Below, in pieces: positions 35,410 to 43,122 of a stretch of DNA of 64,000 bases. Under the pieces are notes generated by a model that saw nothing but the letters and a program-made list of their open reading frames with translations, had not been told where the DNA came from and searched no databases. The position numbers were made by a program, and so were the translations under genes. Position 1 is the stretch's first letter. The number at the start of each line of letters is the position of its first letter. The stretch is from Nitrospirillum sp034653355 (GTDB lineage: Bacteria > Pseudomonadota > Alphaproteobacteria > Azospirillales > Azospirillaceae), in contig NZ_JAYEER010000004.1 in assembly GCF_034653355.1 (NCBI RefSeq), positions 2,666,001-2,730,000 on the forward strand, given 5' to 3'.

Positions 35410-35447
35410 AGCCAAGCGGCCGGATGGCCGCGCCCGGCGATTGAGGG
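35410..35447. repeat. Dispersed intergenic repeat, copy C (3' part only)
   Basis: These 38 bases differ from 39047-39084 (copy B) at one position. The segment contains the GCGGCC-GGAT-GGCCGC hairpin and ends TTGAGGG. The 5' half seen in copies A and B is missing or too diverged to align. Confidence 0.7.
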
Positions 35448-35670
35448 AATAAGTCTTCCCGCCGGGGAACTTTTTTCGTGAATTTCAACCCTGATTCTCC
35501 GTCGCCTGCGCTGTGGGCGGTGGTGGTGAACTGTCGCTTGCGCAAAGCGTGACGACCCCATATTTATTGATTTCACATCACCTGCCCGTGCATTGATAAG
35601 ATTGTCCGGCTCGTGGTTTCGTTTCCCCGATATCCCTTGGGGGAACCGCATCCATAGGTGACCTTTGTCC

Positions 35671-36987
35671 GTGACGTCGGATGACACAGTCCTTGAGGGC
35701 AAGCGCCTGCTGCTGGTGATTTCCGGCGGCATCGCGGCGTACAAATGCCTGGAACTGATCCGCCGGCTAAAGGAACGCGGCGTCCGTATCCGCGCCGTTT
35801 TGACCGAGGGCGCGCAGCAATTCGTGACGCCCCTGTCCGTGGCCGCCCTGTCGGAGGAGAAGGTCTACACCGACCTGTTCTCCCTGACCGACGAGTCGGA
35901 GATGGGGCACATCCGCCTGTCGCGCGAGGCCGACTTGGTGGTGGTGGCCCCGGCCAGCGCCGACATCCTGGCGCGCATGGCCGCCGGCATGGCCAATGAC
36001 CTGGCGACCACGGCGCTGCTGGCCACCGACAAGCCGGTGATGGTGGTGCCGGCCATGAACGTCATGATGTGGACCAACCCGGCCACCCAGGCCAATGTCC
36101 GTACGCTGGAGGGGCGCGGCATCCGCCGCCTGGGGCCCGCCGCCGGCGACATGGCCTGCGGCGAGGTCGGCTCCGGCCGCATGGTGGAACCGATGGAGAT
36201 CGTGGCCGGCGTCGCGGCCTTCTTCGCGGAACAGTCGGCGCCGAAGCCGCCCGTGGGTGGTCTGCTGGCTGGCCGGCGCGCGGTGGTGACCAGCGGCCCC
36301 ACCCATGAACCCATCGACCCCGTGCGCTACATCGCCAACCGGTCCTCCGGCAAGCAGGGCCACGCCGTGGCGGCGGCCCTGGCGGCGCTGGGCGCCGACG
36401 TGACCCTGGTCAGCGGCCCTGTCACCCTGGCCGATCCGCCGGGCGTGCGCGTGGTGCGGGTGGAGACGGCCGCCGAGATGCTGGCCGCCAGCCAAGCGGC
36501 TCTTCAAGCACCCAACGGGCCGGTCGACGTCGCCGTCTGCGCCGCCGCCGTGGCCGACTGGCGCGTGGCGGCCGCTGCCGGCGACAAGGTGAAGAAGGGC
36601 CCGGACGGCCCGCCCACCCTGACCTTGGCGGAGAACCCCGACATCCTGGCCACCCTGTCCCAGGCCGGCCTGGCGCGACCCCGCCTGGTGGTGGGCTTCG
36701 CCGCCGAGACGCGCGACGTGCTGACCTACGCCGCCGCCAAGCTGGCCAAGAAGGGCTGCGACTGGATCGTCGCCAACGATGTGGCGACCGGCACTGGCAC
36801 CTTCGGCGGCGACGACAACCAGGTGCATCTGCTGCGCCGGGGTGCTGCGCGTGAAGCCCCTCTGATCGAAACCTGGCCGCGCCTGTCCAAGACCGAGGTG
36901 GCGGCACGCCTGGCCCAGGCCATCGCCGATACCCTGTCGCCCCACATCGCCCTTTCAACAAGCAACAACAGTCCGGAACCCGTTTGA
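35671..36987 (+). CDS. coaBC: Bifunctional phosphopantothenoylcysteine decarboxylase/synthetase
   Basis: 438 residues from the GTG at 35671, favoured over a TTG at 35665 because AGGTGA lies nine bases upstream of the GTG. The N-terminal CoaC part has GKRLLLVISGGIAAYK, the FMN-site APASADILARMAAGMANDL and PAMNVMMW. The C-terminal CoaB part has VTSGPTHEPIDPVRYIANRSSGKQG and the Lys-rich VKKGPDGP loop. It makes 4'-phosphopantetheine for coenzyme A. It is the first gene of the coaBC-dut-rrf2-cysK run, and its stop overlaps the dut start. Confidence 0.95.
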   Translation: MTSDDTVLEGKRLLLVISGGIAAYKCLELIRRLKERGVRIRAVLTEGAQQFVTPLSVAALSEEKVYTDLFSLTDESEMGHIRLSREADLVVVAPASADILARMAAGMANDLATTALLATDKPVMVVPAMNVMMWTNPATQANVRTLEGRGIRRLGPAAGDMACGEVGSGRMVEPMEIVAGVAAFFAEQSAPKPPVGGLLAGRRAVVTSGPTHEPIDPVRYIANRSSGKQGHAVAAALAALGADVTLVSGPVTLADPPGVRVVRVETAAEMLAASQAALQAPNGPVDVAVCAAAVADWRVAAAAGDKVKKGPDGPPTLTLAENPDILATLSQAGLARPRLVVGFAAETRDVLTYAAAKLAKKGCDWIVANDVATGTGTFGGDDNQVHLLRRGAAREAPLIETWPRLSKTEVAARLAQAIADTLSPHIALSTSNNSPEPV

Positions 36988-37454
36988 TGACCGAAGCCGT
37001 TACCGTCGCCGTCACCCGTCTGCCCCATGGTCAGGATCTGGACCTGCCCGCCTATGCCACCGCCCACGCCGCCGGCCTGGACCTGATGGCGGCGGTGTCG
37101 GTCCCGGTGGTGATCCCGCCGCTGGGCCGCGCGCTGGTGCCCACGGGCCTGGCCATTTCCCTGCCCGTGGGTTTCGAGGCGCAGGTGCGCCCGCGTTCCG
37201 GCCTGGCGCTGAAGAACGGCGTCACGGTGCTGAACGCGCCGGGCACGGTGGACGCCGATTACCGGGGCGAGGTGGGCGTCATCCTGGTGAACCTCGGCGA
37301 CCAGCCCTTCACCATCGAGCGCGGCATGCGCATCGCCCAGATGGTGATCGCCCGTCATGAGCGCATCCAGTGGAACGAGATGGCCAGCCTGGATGAGACC
37401 GCCCGCGGCGCCGGGGGCTTCGGCTCCACCGGTGTCACCGCCAGCAAGGGCTGA
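36987..37454 (+). CDS. dut: Deoxyuridine 5'-triphosphate nucleotidohydrolase
   Basis: 155 residues. The ATG at 36987 overlaps the coaBC stop (TGATG). All dUTPase motifs are visible: AGLDLMA, PRSGLALKNG, the uracil-pocket hairpin GTVDADYRGE, RIAQMVI, and the C-terminal glycine-rich arm GAGGFGSTG. It is a trimer that hydrolyses dUTP to dUMP, keeping uracil out of DNA. Coupling with coaBC is conserved across proteobacteria. Confidence 0.96.
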   Translation: MTEAVTVAVTRLPHGQDLDLPAYATAHAAGLDLMAAVSVPVVIPPLGRALVPTGLAISLPVGFEAQVRPRSGLALKNGVTVLNAPGTVDADYRGEVGVILVNLGDQPFTIERGMRIAQMVIARHERIQWNEMASLDETARGAGGFGSTGVTASKG

Positions 37455-37459
37455 TAAAA

Positions 37460-37927
37460 ATGGGGGAAGGGATGCTGCGGATTTCCAAGAAGCTGATGTT
37501 CGCCATCGAGGTGGTGCTGGACATCGCCTACAACGCCGGTTCCGAACCCGTGCAGTCGGGGGAGATCACCGCGCGCCAAGGTATCCCCAAGCGTTACCTG
37601 GAACAGGTGCTGCAGGCCCTGGTGCGGGCGGGCATATTGGCCGGCGTGCGCGGCCCCCGGGGCGGCTACCGCCTGGCCCGTGAACGCCGCCGCATCACGG
37701 TGGGTGAGATCGTGCGCATCGTCCGCGCCCTGGAACAGGCCACCGACCCCATGGAAGAGGCGGTGGGGGCCGAACTGGGCCGGCAGGTTGTGCGCCCCCT
37801 GTGGGCGGAATTGCAGGAGGACTGCATGCGCCGCCTGGACCAGACCACCATCGAGGATCTGTGCCTGCGCGCCCACCGCGCCGGCATCGAAAGCGAAGCG
37901 ACCCACAAGCTGGACTTCAGCATCTAA
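37460..37927 (+). CDS. Rrf2-family transcriptional regulator
   Basis: 155 residues. The Rrf2 winged helix is clear (SKKLMFAIEVVLDIAYNA, ITARQGIPKRYLEQVLQALVRAGILAGVRGPRGGYRLAR). It lacks the three clustered cysteines that hold a [2Fe-2S] cluster in IscR; only two Cys are present, both near the C-terminus (EDCMRRLD, DLCLRAH). Its place directly before cysK (15 bases) suggests a CymR-like role controlling cysteine synthesis, possibly through a complex with CysK. That is inference from context. Confidence 0.88.
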   Translation: MGEGMLRISKKLMFAIEVVLDIAYNAGSEPVQSGEITARQGIPKRYLEQVLQALVRAGILAGVRGPRGGYRLARERRRITVGEIVRIVRALEQATDPMEEAVGAELGRQVVRPLWAELQEDCMRRLDQTTIEDLCLRAHRAGIESEATHKLDFSI

Positions 37928-37942
37928 GGAATGGATCGAACC

Positions 37943-38914
37943 ATGGCTGACACCGTCCCCACCGCCGCCTTCCGCGGCCGCGTTTACGACAGCATCCTGG
38001 AAACCGTGGGCGCCACCCCGTTGGTGCGCCTGAAGCGCCTGGCGGCCGCCCACGGCGTGAAGGCCGACATCATCGGCAAGTGCGAGTTCTTCAACCCGCT
38101 GTCCAGCGTGAAGGACCGCATCGGCCTGGCCATGATCGAGGCCGCCGAGGCCGACGGCCGCATCTCCCCCGACCGCACCCTGCTGATCGAGCCCACCTCG
38201 GGCAACACCGGCATCGCGCTGGCCTTCGTGGCCGCGGCCAAGGGCTACCGCCTGATCCTGACCATGCCGGAAAGCATGTCGGTGGAACGCCGCCGCATGC
38301 TGAAGCTTCTGGGCGCGGAGATCGTGCTGACCCCGCCGGCCCAGGGCATGAAGGGCGCCATCGCCAGGGCCGAGGAATTGGCCGCCGAGGCGGGCGACGC
38401 CTACATCCTGCAGCAGTTCAAGAACCCGGCGAACCCGGAGATCCACCGTCGCACCACAGCCGAGGAAATCTGGACCGATACCGCCGGCGGCGTGGATTTC
38501 CTGATTTCCGGCGTGGGCACCGGCGGCACGCTGACCGGTGTGGCCAGCGTGATCAAGGAGCGCAAGCCTAGCTTCAAGGCTGTGGCGGTGGAGCCGGAGG
38601 ACAGCCCCGTCCTGTCCGGCGGCCTGCCGGGCCCGCACAAGATCCAAGGCATCGGCGCCGGCTTCGTGCCCGACATCCTGGACACCCACCTGATCGACGA
38701 GGTGCTGCGCATCTCCAACCAGCGGGCGTTCGAGACGGCGCGCGAGGTGGCCAAGCTGGAAGGTGTCGCCGTCGGCATCAGCTCTGGCGCCGCCCTGGCC
38801 GCAGCGTTGGAACTGGGCGCCCGCCCTGGCAACGAGGGCAAGCAGATCGTCGTGATCCTGCCCAGCTTCGCCGAGCGTTACCTGTCCACCGGCCTGTTCG
38901 ACGGCCTGGATTGA
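37943..38914 (+). CDS. cysK: Cysteine synthase A (O-acetylserine sulfhydrylase)
   Basis: 323 residues from the ATG at 37943; another ATG four codons earlier abuts the AAGGA site too closely. PLP enzyme features: the Schiff-base lysine in NPLSSVKDRIG, PTSGNTGIAL, GVGTGGTLTGV for the phosphate, and ISSGAALAAAL near the end. It makes cysteine from O-acetylserine and sulfide in the cytoplasm. Together with the Rrf2, MoeB and DsrE genes it forms a sulfur-related neighbourhood. A U-tract terminator follows. Confidence 0.94.
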   Translation: MADTVPTAAFRGRVYDSILETVGATPLVRLKRLAAAHGVKADIIGKCEFFNPLSSVKDRIGLAMIEAAEADGRISPDRTLLIEPTSGNTGIALAFVAAAKGYRLILTMPESMSVERRRMLKLLGAEIVLTPPAQGMKGAIARAEELAAEAGDAYILQQFKNPANPEIHRRTTAEEIWTDTAGGVDFLISGVGTGGTLTGVASVIKERKPSFKAVAVEPEDSPVLSGGLPGPHKIQGIGAGFVPDILDTHLIDEVLRISNQRAFETAREVAKLEGVAVGISSGAALAAALELGARPGNEGKQIVVILPSFAERYLSTGLFDGLD

Positions 38915-38931
38915 TCGACCTGGATCGGCGC

Positions 38932-38969
38932 AAAGGGGGGACCGGTCACAGCGCGGGCCCCCCTTTTTT
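38932..38969 (+). terminator. Intrinsic terminator after cysK
   Basis: AAAGGGGGG (38932-38940) pairs with CCCCCCTTT (38958-38966) and is followed by a T6 tract (38964-38969), 17 bases past the stop. Confidence 0.85.
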
Positions 38970-38993
38970 CCGCTAGGTTCATTCCTTACTTAA

Positions 38994-39084
38994 TCTAGGC
39001 CGCGACTGCGGCCGCCGGAGCGAGCACCGCAGGGCGCAGCGAGGATAGCCAAGCGGCCGGATGGCCGCGCCCGGCGCTTGAGGG
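38994..39084. repeat. Dispersed intergenic repeat, copy B (fullest)
   Basis: A 91-base element from CTAGGC to CTTGAGGG that matches copy A over its 5' two thirds and copy C over its 3' 38 bases. It contains the hairpin GCGGCC-GGAT-GGCCGC. Its last bases (TTGAGGG) lie 4 bases before the moeB ATG and would serve as its ribosome binding site. Confidence 0.78.
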
Positions 39085-39088
39085 CGCG

Positions 39089-39892
39089 ATGGACTTTAAT
39101 GACTCACAGATCGAGCGCTACTCCCGCCACATCATCCTGAAAGAAGTGGGCGGTGAAGGGCAGGCCAGGCTGCTGGCCGGGTCCATCCTGGTGGTGGGCG
39201 CGGGCGGCCTGGGGGCGCCCCTGCTGCTGTACCTGGCGGCCGCCGGCGTGGGGCGCATCGGCATCGTCGATGACGACACGGTCGACCTGTCCAACCTGCA
39301 GCGCCAGGTGGTGCACGACATGGCCTCCCTGGGCCAGGCCAAGGTGGACAGCGCCGCCGCGCGGATTCGCGCCATCAACCCCGACGTGGTGGTGGAGGCG
39401 CACCGGACGCGCCTGGCCCCTGACAACGTCCGGCGACTGGTCCGGGCCTACGACATCGTGGCCGACGGGTCGGACAATTTCGCCACCCGCTTCCTGCTGA
39501 ACGACGCCTGCTATTTCGAGCGGCGCACGTTGGTGTCGGCCGCCATGCTGCGCTTCGATGGGCAGATTTCCACCTTCAAGGCCCATGAGGGCCATCCCCA
39601 CCCCTGCTATCGTTGCGTCTTCCCCGAACCGCCGCCGCCGGGCCTGGTGCCGTCGTGCTCCGAGGCCGGCGTGCTGGGGGCCTTGGCCGGCACGGTGGGC
39701 TCGCTGCAGGCGCTGGAGGTCTTGAAGGAACTGCTGGGCATCGGCGACGGCCTATCCGGCCGCCTTATGCTCTATGACAGCCTGGGCGCGTCCTTCCGCA
39801 CCGTGCGCGTGAAGCCCGATCCCGACTGCCCCCTGTGCGGCGCCCATCCGACCATCACCGGCCTGCCGGGAGAAGACGGCCATGGGCACTGA
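39089..39892 (+). CDS. moeB: MoeB/ThiF-family sulfur-carrier adenylyltransferase
   Basis: 267 residues. It has the E1-like ATP site GAGGLGAPLLLYLAAAG (37-53), DDDTVDLSNLQRQ, the activation-loop aspartate in DGSDNFATRFL, zinc cysteines CYRC and CPLC, and the conserved VPSCSEAGVLGALAG. It adenylates the C-terminal glycine of MoaD or ThiS for molybdopterin or thiamine synthesis. The assignment to MoeB rather than ThiF is by overall similarity. Its ribosome binding site lies inside repeat copy B, and it overlaps the DsrE gene by 11 bases. Confidence 0.9.
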   Translation: MDFNDSQIERYSRHIILKEVGGEGQARLLAGSILVVGAGGLGAPLLLYLAAAGVGRIGIVDDDTVDLSNLQRQVVHDMASLGQAKVDSAAARIRAINPDVVVEAHRTRLAPDNVRRLVRAYDIVADGSDNFATRFLLNDACYFERRTLVSAAMLRFDGQISTFKAHEGHPHPCYRCVFPEPPPPGLVPSCSEAGVLGALAGTVGSLQALEVLKELLGIGDGLSGRLMLYDSLGASFRTVRVKPDPDCPLCGAHPTITGLPGEDGHGH

Positions 39893-40304
39893 CCAGGCAG
39901 GCTTATCCATCGTCCTGCATTCCGGCGGCTTCGACCGGGTGCACTACGCCCTGGTCATGGCCACGGCGGCGGCGGCCATCGGCCGGCCCACCCTGCTGTT
40001 CGTCACCGGGCGGGCCTTGCGCCTGCTGTTGGCGGACGATGGCTGGACGGGCCTGGACCCGGCCGATGACGGTTCGACGCCGGTGGCGCGGGAACGCCAA
40101 TTCCAGGACACGAACATCGCCACCCTGGCGGAGCTGACCGAGTCGCTCACCCCCCTGGGTGTGCGCGTCATGGCCTGTGAGATGGGCTGGCGCGTGCTGG
40201 GGCTGGACAAGCCGGCCCTGCGTGCCGATGTGACGGTGGAAACGGCGGGCGTGGTGACGCTGTTGCAGGCGACCCCGCCGGGCGCCCATCTTATCCACTT
40301 GTGA
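39882..40304 (+). CDS. DsrE/DsrF-like (DrsE2) protein
   Basis: 140 residues, starting inside the moeB gene, so translation is coupled. The fold pattern of DsrE proteins is present: IVLHSGGFDRVHYALVMATAAAAIGRPTLLFVTGRALRLL, then LAELTESLTPLGVRVMACEMGWRVLGL with one Cys at the position where many relatives carry a sulfur-relay cysteine. It may accept persulfide sulfur together with MoeB. The substrate is unknown. Confidence 0.82.
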   Translation: MGTDQAGLSIVLHSGGFDRVHYALVMATAAAAIGRPTLLFVTGRALRLLLADDGWTGLDPADDGSTPVARERQFQDTNIATLAELTESLTPLGVRVMACEMGWRVLGLDKPALRADVTVETAGVVTLLQATPPGAHLIHL

Positions 40305-40330
40305 CGCGTCTAGCCTGAAAGCCGCCCGCC

Positions 40331-41188
40331 ATGCCTGAATTGCCCGAGGTCGAAACCGTGGCCCGGGGCTTGGCCCTGAAGATGGAGGGCCGCACGCTGG
40401 TGCGCGTGGCCCAGCACCGGCCCAACCTGCGCACGCCCTTTCCGGCCGGCTTCGTCCAGCGCCTGACCGGCCGCCGCGTCGCCGGCATCGGTAGGCGTGC
40501 CAAATACGTCCTGGTACGTCTCGACCCCGTTTCCGGTTCGGGGGACGAAACCCTGCTCATCCACCTGGGCATGTCGGGCAGCATGGTGGTCAGCCGGGGG
40601 CCGGCGGGCGCGCCCGGGGCGCATGACCATGTGGTCATGGAAACCGACGACGGCGCCGTCGTCACCTTCAACGACCCCCGCCGCTTCGGCCTCATGGATC
40701 TGATCGCGGAGGGCGAGGTCGATAGCCATCCCCTGCTGGCCAGGCTGGGGCCGGAGCCCTTGGGCAATGAATTCGACGCCGACACCCTGTCGGCCCGCCT
40801 GGCCGGCAAGATGACACCCATCAAGGCGGCGCTGCTGGACCAGCGCGTGGTGGCTGGCCTGGGCAACATCTATGTCTGCGAGGCGCTATTCCGTTCCGGC
40901 ATCAGTCCGGAGCGGTCGGCGGCCAGCGTGGCGGGCAAGGACGCCCAGCGCCTGGTGCCGGCCATCCGCGACGTGCTGACCGAGGCCATCGCCGCCGGTG
41001 GTTCCTCCTTGCGCGACTACGTCCAGTCGGATGGCGAGCTGGGCTACTTCCAGCACTCCTTCGCCGTTTACGGCAGGGAAGGCGAGGCCTGCCCCGGTTG
41101 CGACTGCGACGTGGCCCGCACGGGCGGCGTGCGGCGGGTGGTCCAGGCCGGCCGATCCAGCTTCTTCTGCGCACGGCGGCAGCGCTGA
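40331..41188 (+). CDS. mutM: Formamidopyrimidine-DNA glycosylase
   Basis: 285 residues. It starts with the catalytic MPELPEVE (Pro2, Glu3), has the lesion-recognition region LLIHLGMSGSM, NDPRRFGLMDL, and the helix-two-turn-helix LLDQRVVAGLGNIYVCEALF. It excises 8-oxoguanine and FapyG. The C-terminal zinc finger is odd: CPGCDCD is followed by RSSFFCARRQR, so the fourth ligand of the usual CxxC pair is Arg. An extra Cys in CPGCDC might compensate. It lies upstream of rpsT-dnaA, a conserved order. Confidence 0.94.
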   Translation: MPELPEVETVARGLALKMEGRTLVRVAQHRPNLRTPFPAGFVQRLTGRRVAGIGRRAKYVLVRLDPVSGSGDETLLIHLGMSGSMVVSRGPAGAPGAHDHVVMETDDGAVVTFNDPRRFGLMDLIAEGEVDSHPLLARLGPEPLGNEFDADTLSARLAGKMTPIKAALLDQRVVAGLGNIYVCEALFRSGISPERSAASVAGKDAQRLVPAIRDVLTEAIAAGGSSLRDYVQSDGELGYFQHSFAVYGREGEACPGCDCDVARTGGVRRVVQAGRSSFFCARRQR

Positions 41189-41281
41189 CGCATGCGCCTT
41201 GGCCGTTGATGGGCGCCCCGTCATGCTTCACCTTACGGCCCAGCGAATCTTTCCGGCCCCTGGCCCCCGCGTGAGCCCTGA

Positions 41282-41671
41282 ATGCGCCTTGTCCTTGCCG
41301 CCGCCGTCTCCCTCCCCCTGCTGCTGGCCCCCCTGCTGGTCGCGGGCCCGGGCCGCGCCGGACCGGTGGAGCCGGGGTTCGTGCCGGGGGTGGAGGATTT
41401 GCCCCTGATGCCGGGCCTGACGGCGCCGGCCAACGCCGCGGTGGTTTTCGACCAGCCGGAAGGCCGCATCGTCGAGTCGGCGGCCCGGGGCGACGTCAGC
41501 GCCGCCGCCATCGCCGCGTTCTACGACCAGACCCTGCCGCAGCTGGGCTGGCACCCCGCCGGCGCCGGCCGGTGGGCCCGCGAGGGGGAGAGGCTGGAGA
41601 TCACGGCGACGCGCGACGGCGTGGGCAGCCGGGCTGAAACCATGGTGCGCTTCATCCTGCGCCCGCAGTGA
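41282..41671 (+). CDS. Secreted hypothetical protein downstream of mutM
   Basis: 129 residues with a Sec signal peptide (LLVAGPGRA|GPVEP). The mature region (LPLMPGLTAPANAAVVFDQPEGRIVESAARGDVSAAAIAAFYDQTLPQLGW) is a small alpha/beta unit of a kind often seen in this position in Rhodospirillales. The function is unknown. After it, 41706-41723 is a GTGTTT-N6-AAACAC inverted repeat in the intergenic region. Confidence 0.72.
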   Translation: MRLVLAAAVSLPLLLAPLLVAGPGRAGPVEPGFVPGVEDLPLMPGLTAPANAAVVFDQPEGRIVESAARGDVSAAAIAAFYDQTLPQLGWHPAGAGRWAREGERLEITATRDGVGSRAETMVRFILRPQ

Positions 41672-41862
41672 CCCGGCTTTTGAATTCGGCCCCAAGGGAA
41701 AGGGTGTGTTTAAAGTAAAACACCCATGATCTTGGGCGTCGGGGACAGAATCGCCCATATCTGGTTTTAAACTCGTTGAATCCGGGGGACGGGGATGTTC
41801 AAAGCAGGGGCGTGCTCGCCGGATTTTGGTCTAGTCTGGCGCGGTTTTTAGGGCCGTGCCGC

Positions 41863-41891
41863 TTGACGGTTTCGTGGGGAGGGGGTATAAG
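41863..41891 (+). promoter_or_regulatory. Sigma-70-type promoter of rpsT
   Basis: TTGACG (41863-41868) and TATAAG (41886-41891) are separated by 17 bases, 43 bases before the rpsT start codon. Close to consensus at both boxes and ideal spacing. Confidence 0.8.
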
Positions 41892-41934
41892 CCCGGCCTT
41901 CCACGGCAAGGGTCGTGTTCGAAAAGGGTTTGTC

Positions 41935-42198
41935 ATGGCTAATCATAAGTCCGCTGAAAAGCGTATCCGTCAGACGGAAGTCCGTACCGAGGTGAACCGG
42001 GCCCGCGTGTCCCGTATCCGCACCTTCGTGAAGAAGGTTGAGCTGGCCCTGGAAGCCGGCGACAAGGCCGCCGCCGCCGAGGCGTTCAAGCTGGCCCAGC
42101 CGGAAATGATGCGCGGCGTGTCCAAGGGCGTGCTGCACCGCAACACGGTGTCCCGCAAGATTTCCCGTCTGTCTCTCCGCATCAACGCTCTGGGCTGA
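41935..42198 (+). CDS. rpsT: 30S ribosomal protein S20
   Basis: 87 residues, MANHKSAEKRIRQTEVRTEVNR... It is a highly basic, all-helical protein of the usual length that binds 16S rRNA early in assembly. It has its own near-consensus promoter and an intrinsic terminator with T tract, so it is transcribed separately from dnaA. The rpsT-dnaA order is conserved in alphaproteobacteria. Confidence 0.97.
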   Translation: MANHKSAEKRIRQTEVRTEVNRARVSRIRTFVKKVELALEAGDKAAAAEAFKLAQPEMMRGVSKGVLHRNTVSRKISRLSLRINALG

Positions 42199-42277
42199 TA
42201 CGCCGGCCGCGCCGATTGCGCGGGCCTTCGGGGCCCGGCGCAAGGCGGGGCCCCAGCTCTTGACCGTGGATTGGGTG

Positions 42278-42318
42278 AGGCCGCGTCCCGCCGGACACCG
42301 GCGGGGCCGCGGCCTTTT
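42278..42318 (+). terminator. Intrinsic terminator of rpsT
   Basis: AGGCCGCG and CCCGCCGG (42278-42294) pair with CCGGCGGG and CGCGGCCT (42298-42315), ending in TTTT (42315-42318). A strong hairpin, 80 bases after the rpsT stop. Confidence 0.88.
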
Positions 42319-42602
42319 CCTTGTCCGCCCTTCGTTACTGCGTTTACCCTTACCTATTCTTCCAGAATAGTCCGAAGGGCCGGTGCCGACCGGCGGACGC
42401 GAGCATCATTCGGTCTTTTTTGCTTGTTCCCTTTTCGAGCCTATTGCGAGTCCCGGACGGCCCGACTAGCATCTGCGGATGTGCGGGATCGTTCTCCACG
42501 ATGAAGTAATCAAGCGGCGGAAACGCCCGCGCAAACCGATGGCAGATGTACATTGATGCTGACGCTTGGCGCTCTACATCATTCTGGCATTGGTAGATTT
42601 CT

Positions 42603-42652
42603 GAATCTTTGAAGAAGATCATGCGTCTACGGGAGATTCTTTAAAATGAATC
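42603..42652. promoter_or_regulatory. GANTC (CcrM-type) methylation-site cluster upstream of dnaA
   Basis: GAATC at 42603, GATTC at 42635 and GAATC at 42648 lie within 50 bases; the latter two form the arms of the imperfect inverted repeat CTACGGGAGATTC / GAATCCCGTAAG. In Caulobacter, dnaA expression depends on GANTC methylation. A similar role here is inference. Confidence 0.42.
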
Positions 42653-43122
42653 CCGTAAGGTGCGCGGTTTTGTTTGCGTGTGTGGGTTTTGGTCTGCCTG
42701 GTATTTCAGCGGACTGGCGCCGGACGGGGCAGGGGTGATGCCCCGAAGCCCGGTGCCGGCAAACGTCCGGTGGGAGGAAAGGCGGTCACGGAACCAGCCG
42801 GGACAGGGCCGACGACAGGGGTCGACGAAGCGGGGTTAGGGTGGCGTTGGAAAGGGCGGGACCCGGCGGGTCCCCAGCCTTCGTCCTTCATCATCCGTCG
42901 TGCCGGCTGGTCCGGCCGGTTTCCCATGTGTTCGTTCGGCGCCGACGTTGTCTCCCGAACCTTCGGCCCCGATCGAGGTGACCTGCCTCATTGGGGAATG
43001 GAGCGTCGCGGCATAAGGTTCCGGTCCGATTTGATCCGGTTGTCAGGCCGGCTGTCGTTGGCCGGTGTGGTCTTGTTTGATTGTCCGGGTCCGGAAGGCG
43101 TTGGGGCAGGAGCGAAGCGGGA

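Larger units (their letters stand above)
35303..35670. other. Intergenic region gdhZ-coaBC, ~370 bases
   Basis: It holds the gdhZ terminator-like hairpin (35318-35348) and the short copy C of the dispersed repeat (35410-35447). From ~35470 to 35660 it is somewhat more A+T-rich and should carry the coaBC promoter, but no -35/-10 pair stands out. Confidence 0.55.
42199..43122. other. rpsT-dnaA intergenic region, 924 bases
   Basis: After the rpsT terminator comes an A+T-richer block (~42330-42670) with a perfect CTATTCT-TCC-AGAATAG palindrome (42354-42370) and three GANTC sites. The right part is G-rich with GGGACCC-GGC-GGGTCCC (42858-42874). No exact TTATNCACA DnaA box was found on either strand. 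It probably carries the dnaA promoter; an origin here is unproven. Open frames in it look non-coding. Confidence 0.6.

Noticed and set aside
40289..40297. DnaA-box-like TTATCCACT
   Set aside because: It is a single site inside the end of the DsrE-like gene, encoding Leu-Ile-His-Leu; no cluster of boxes surrounds it.
42350..42622. A 90-residue minus-strand frame between rpsT and dnaA
   Set aside because: No ribosome binding site, no recognisable pattern, and it crosses palindromes of the regulatory region.
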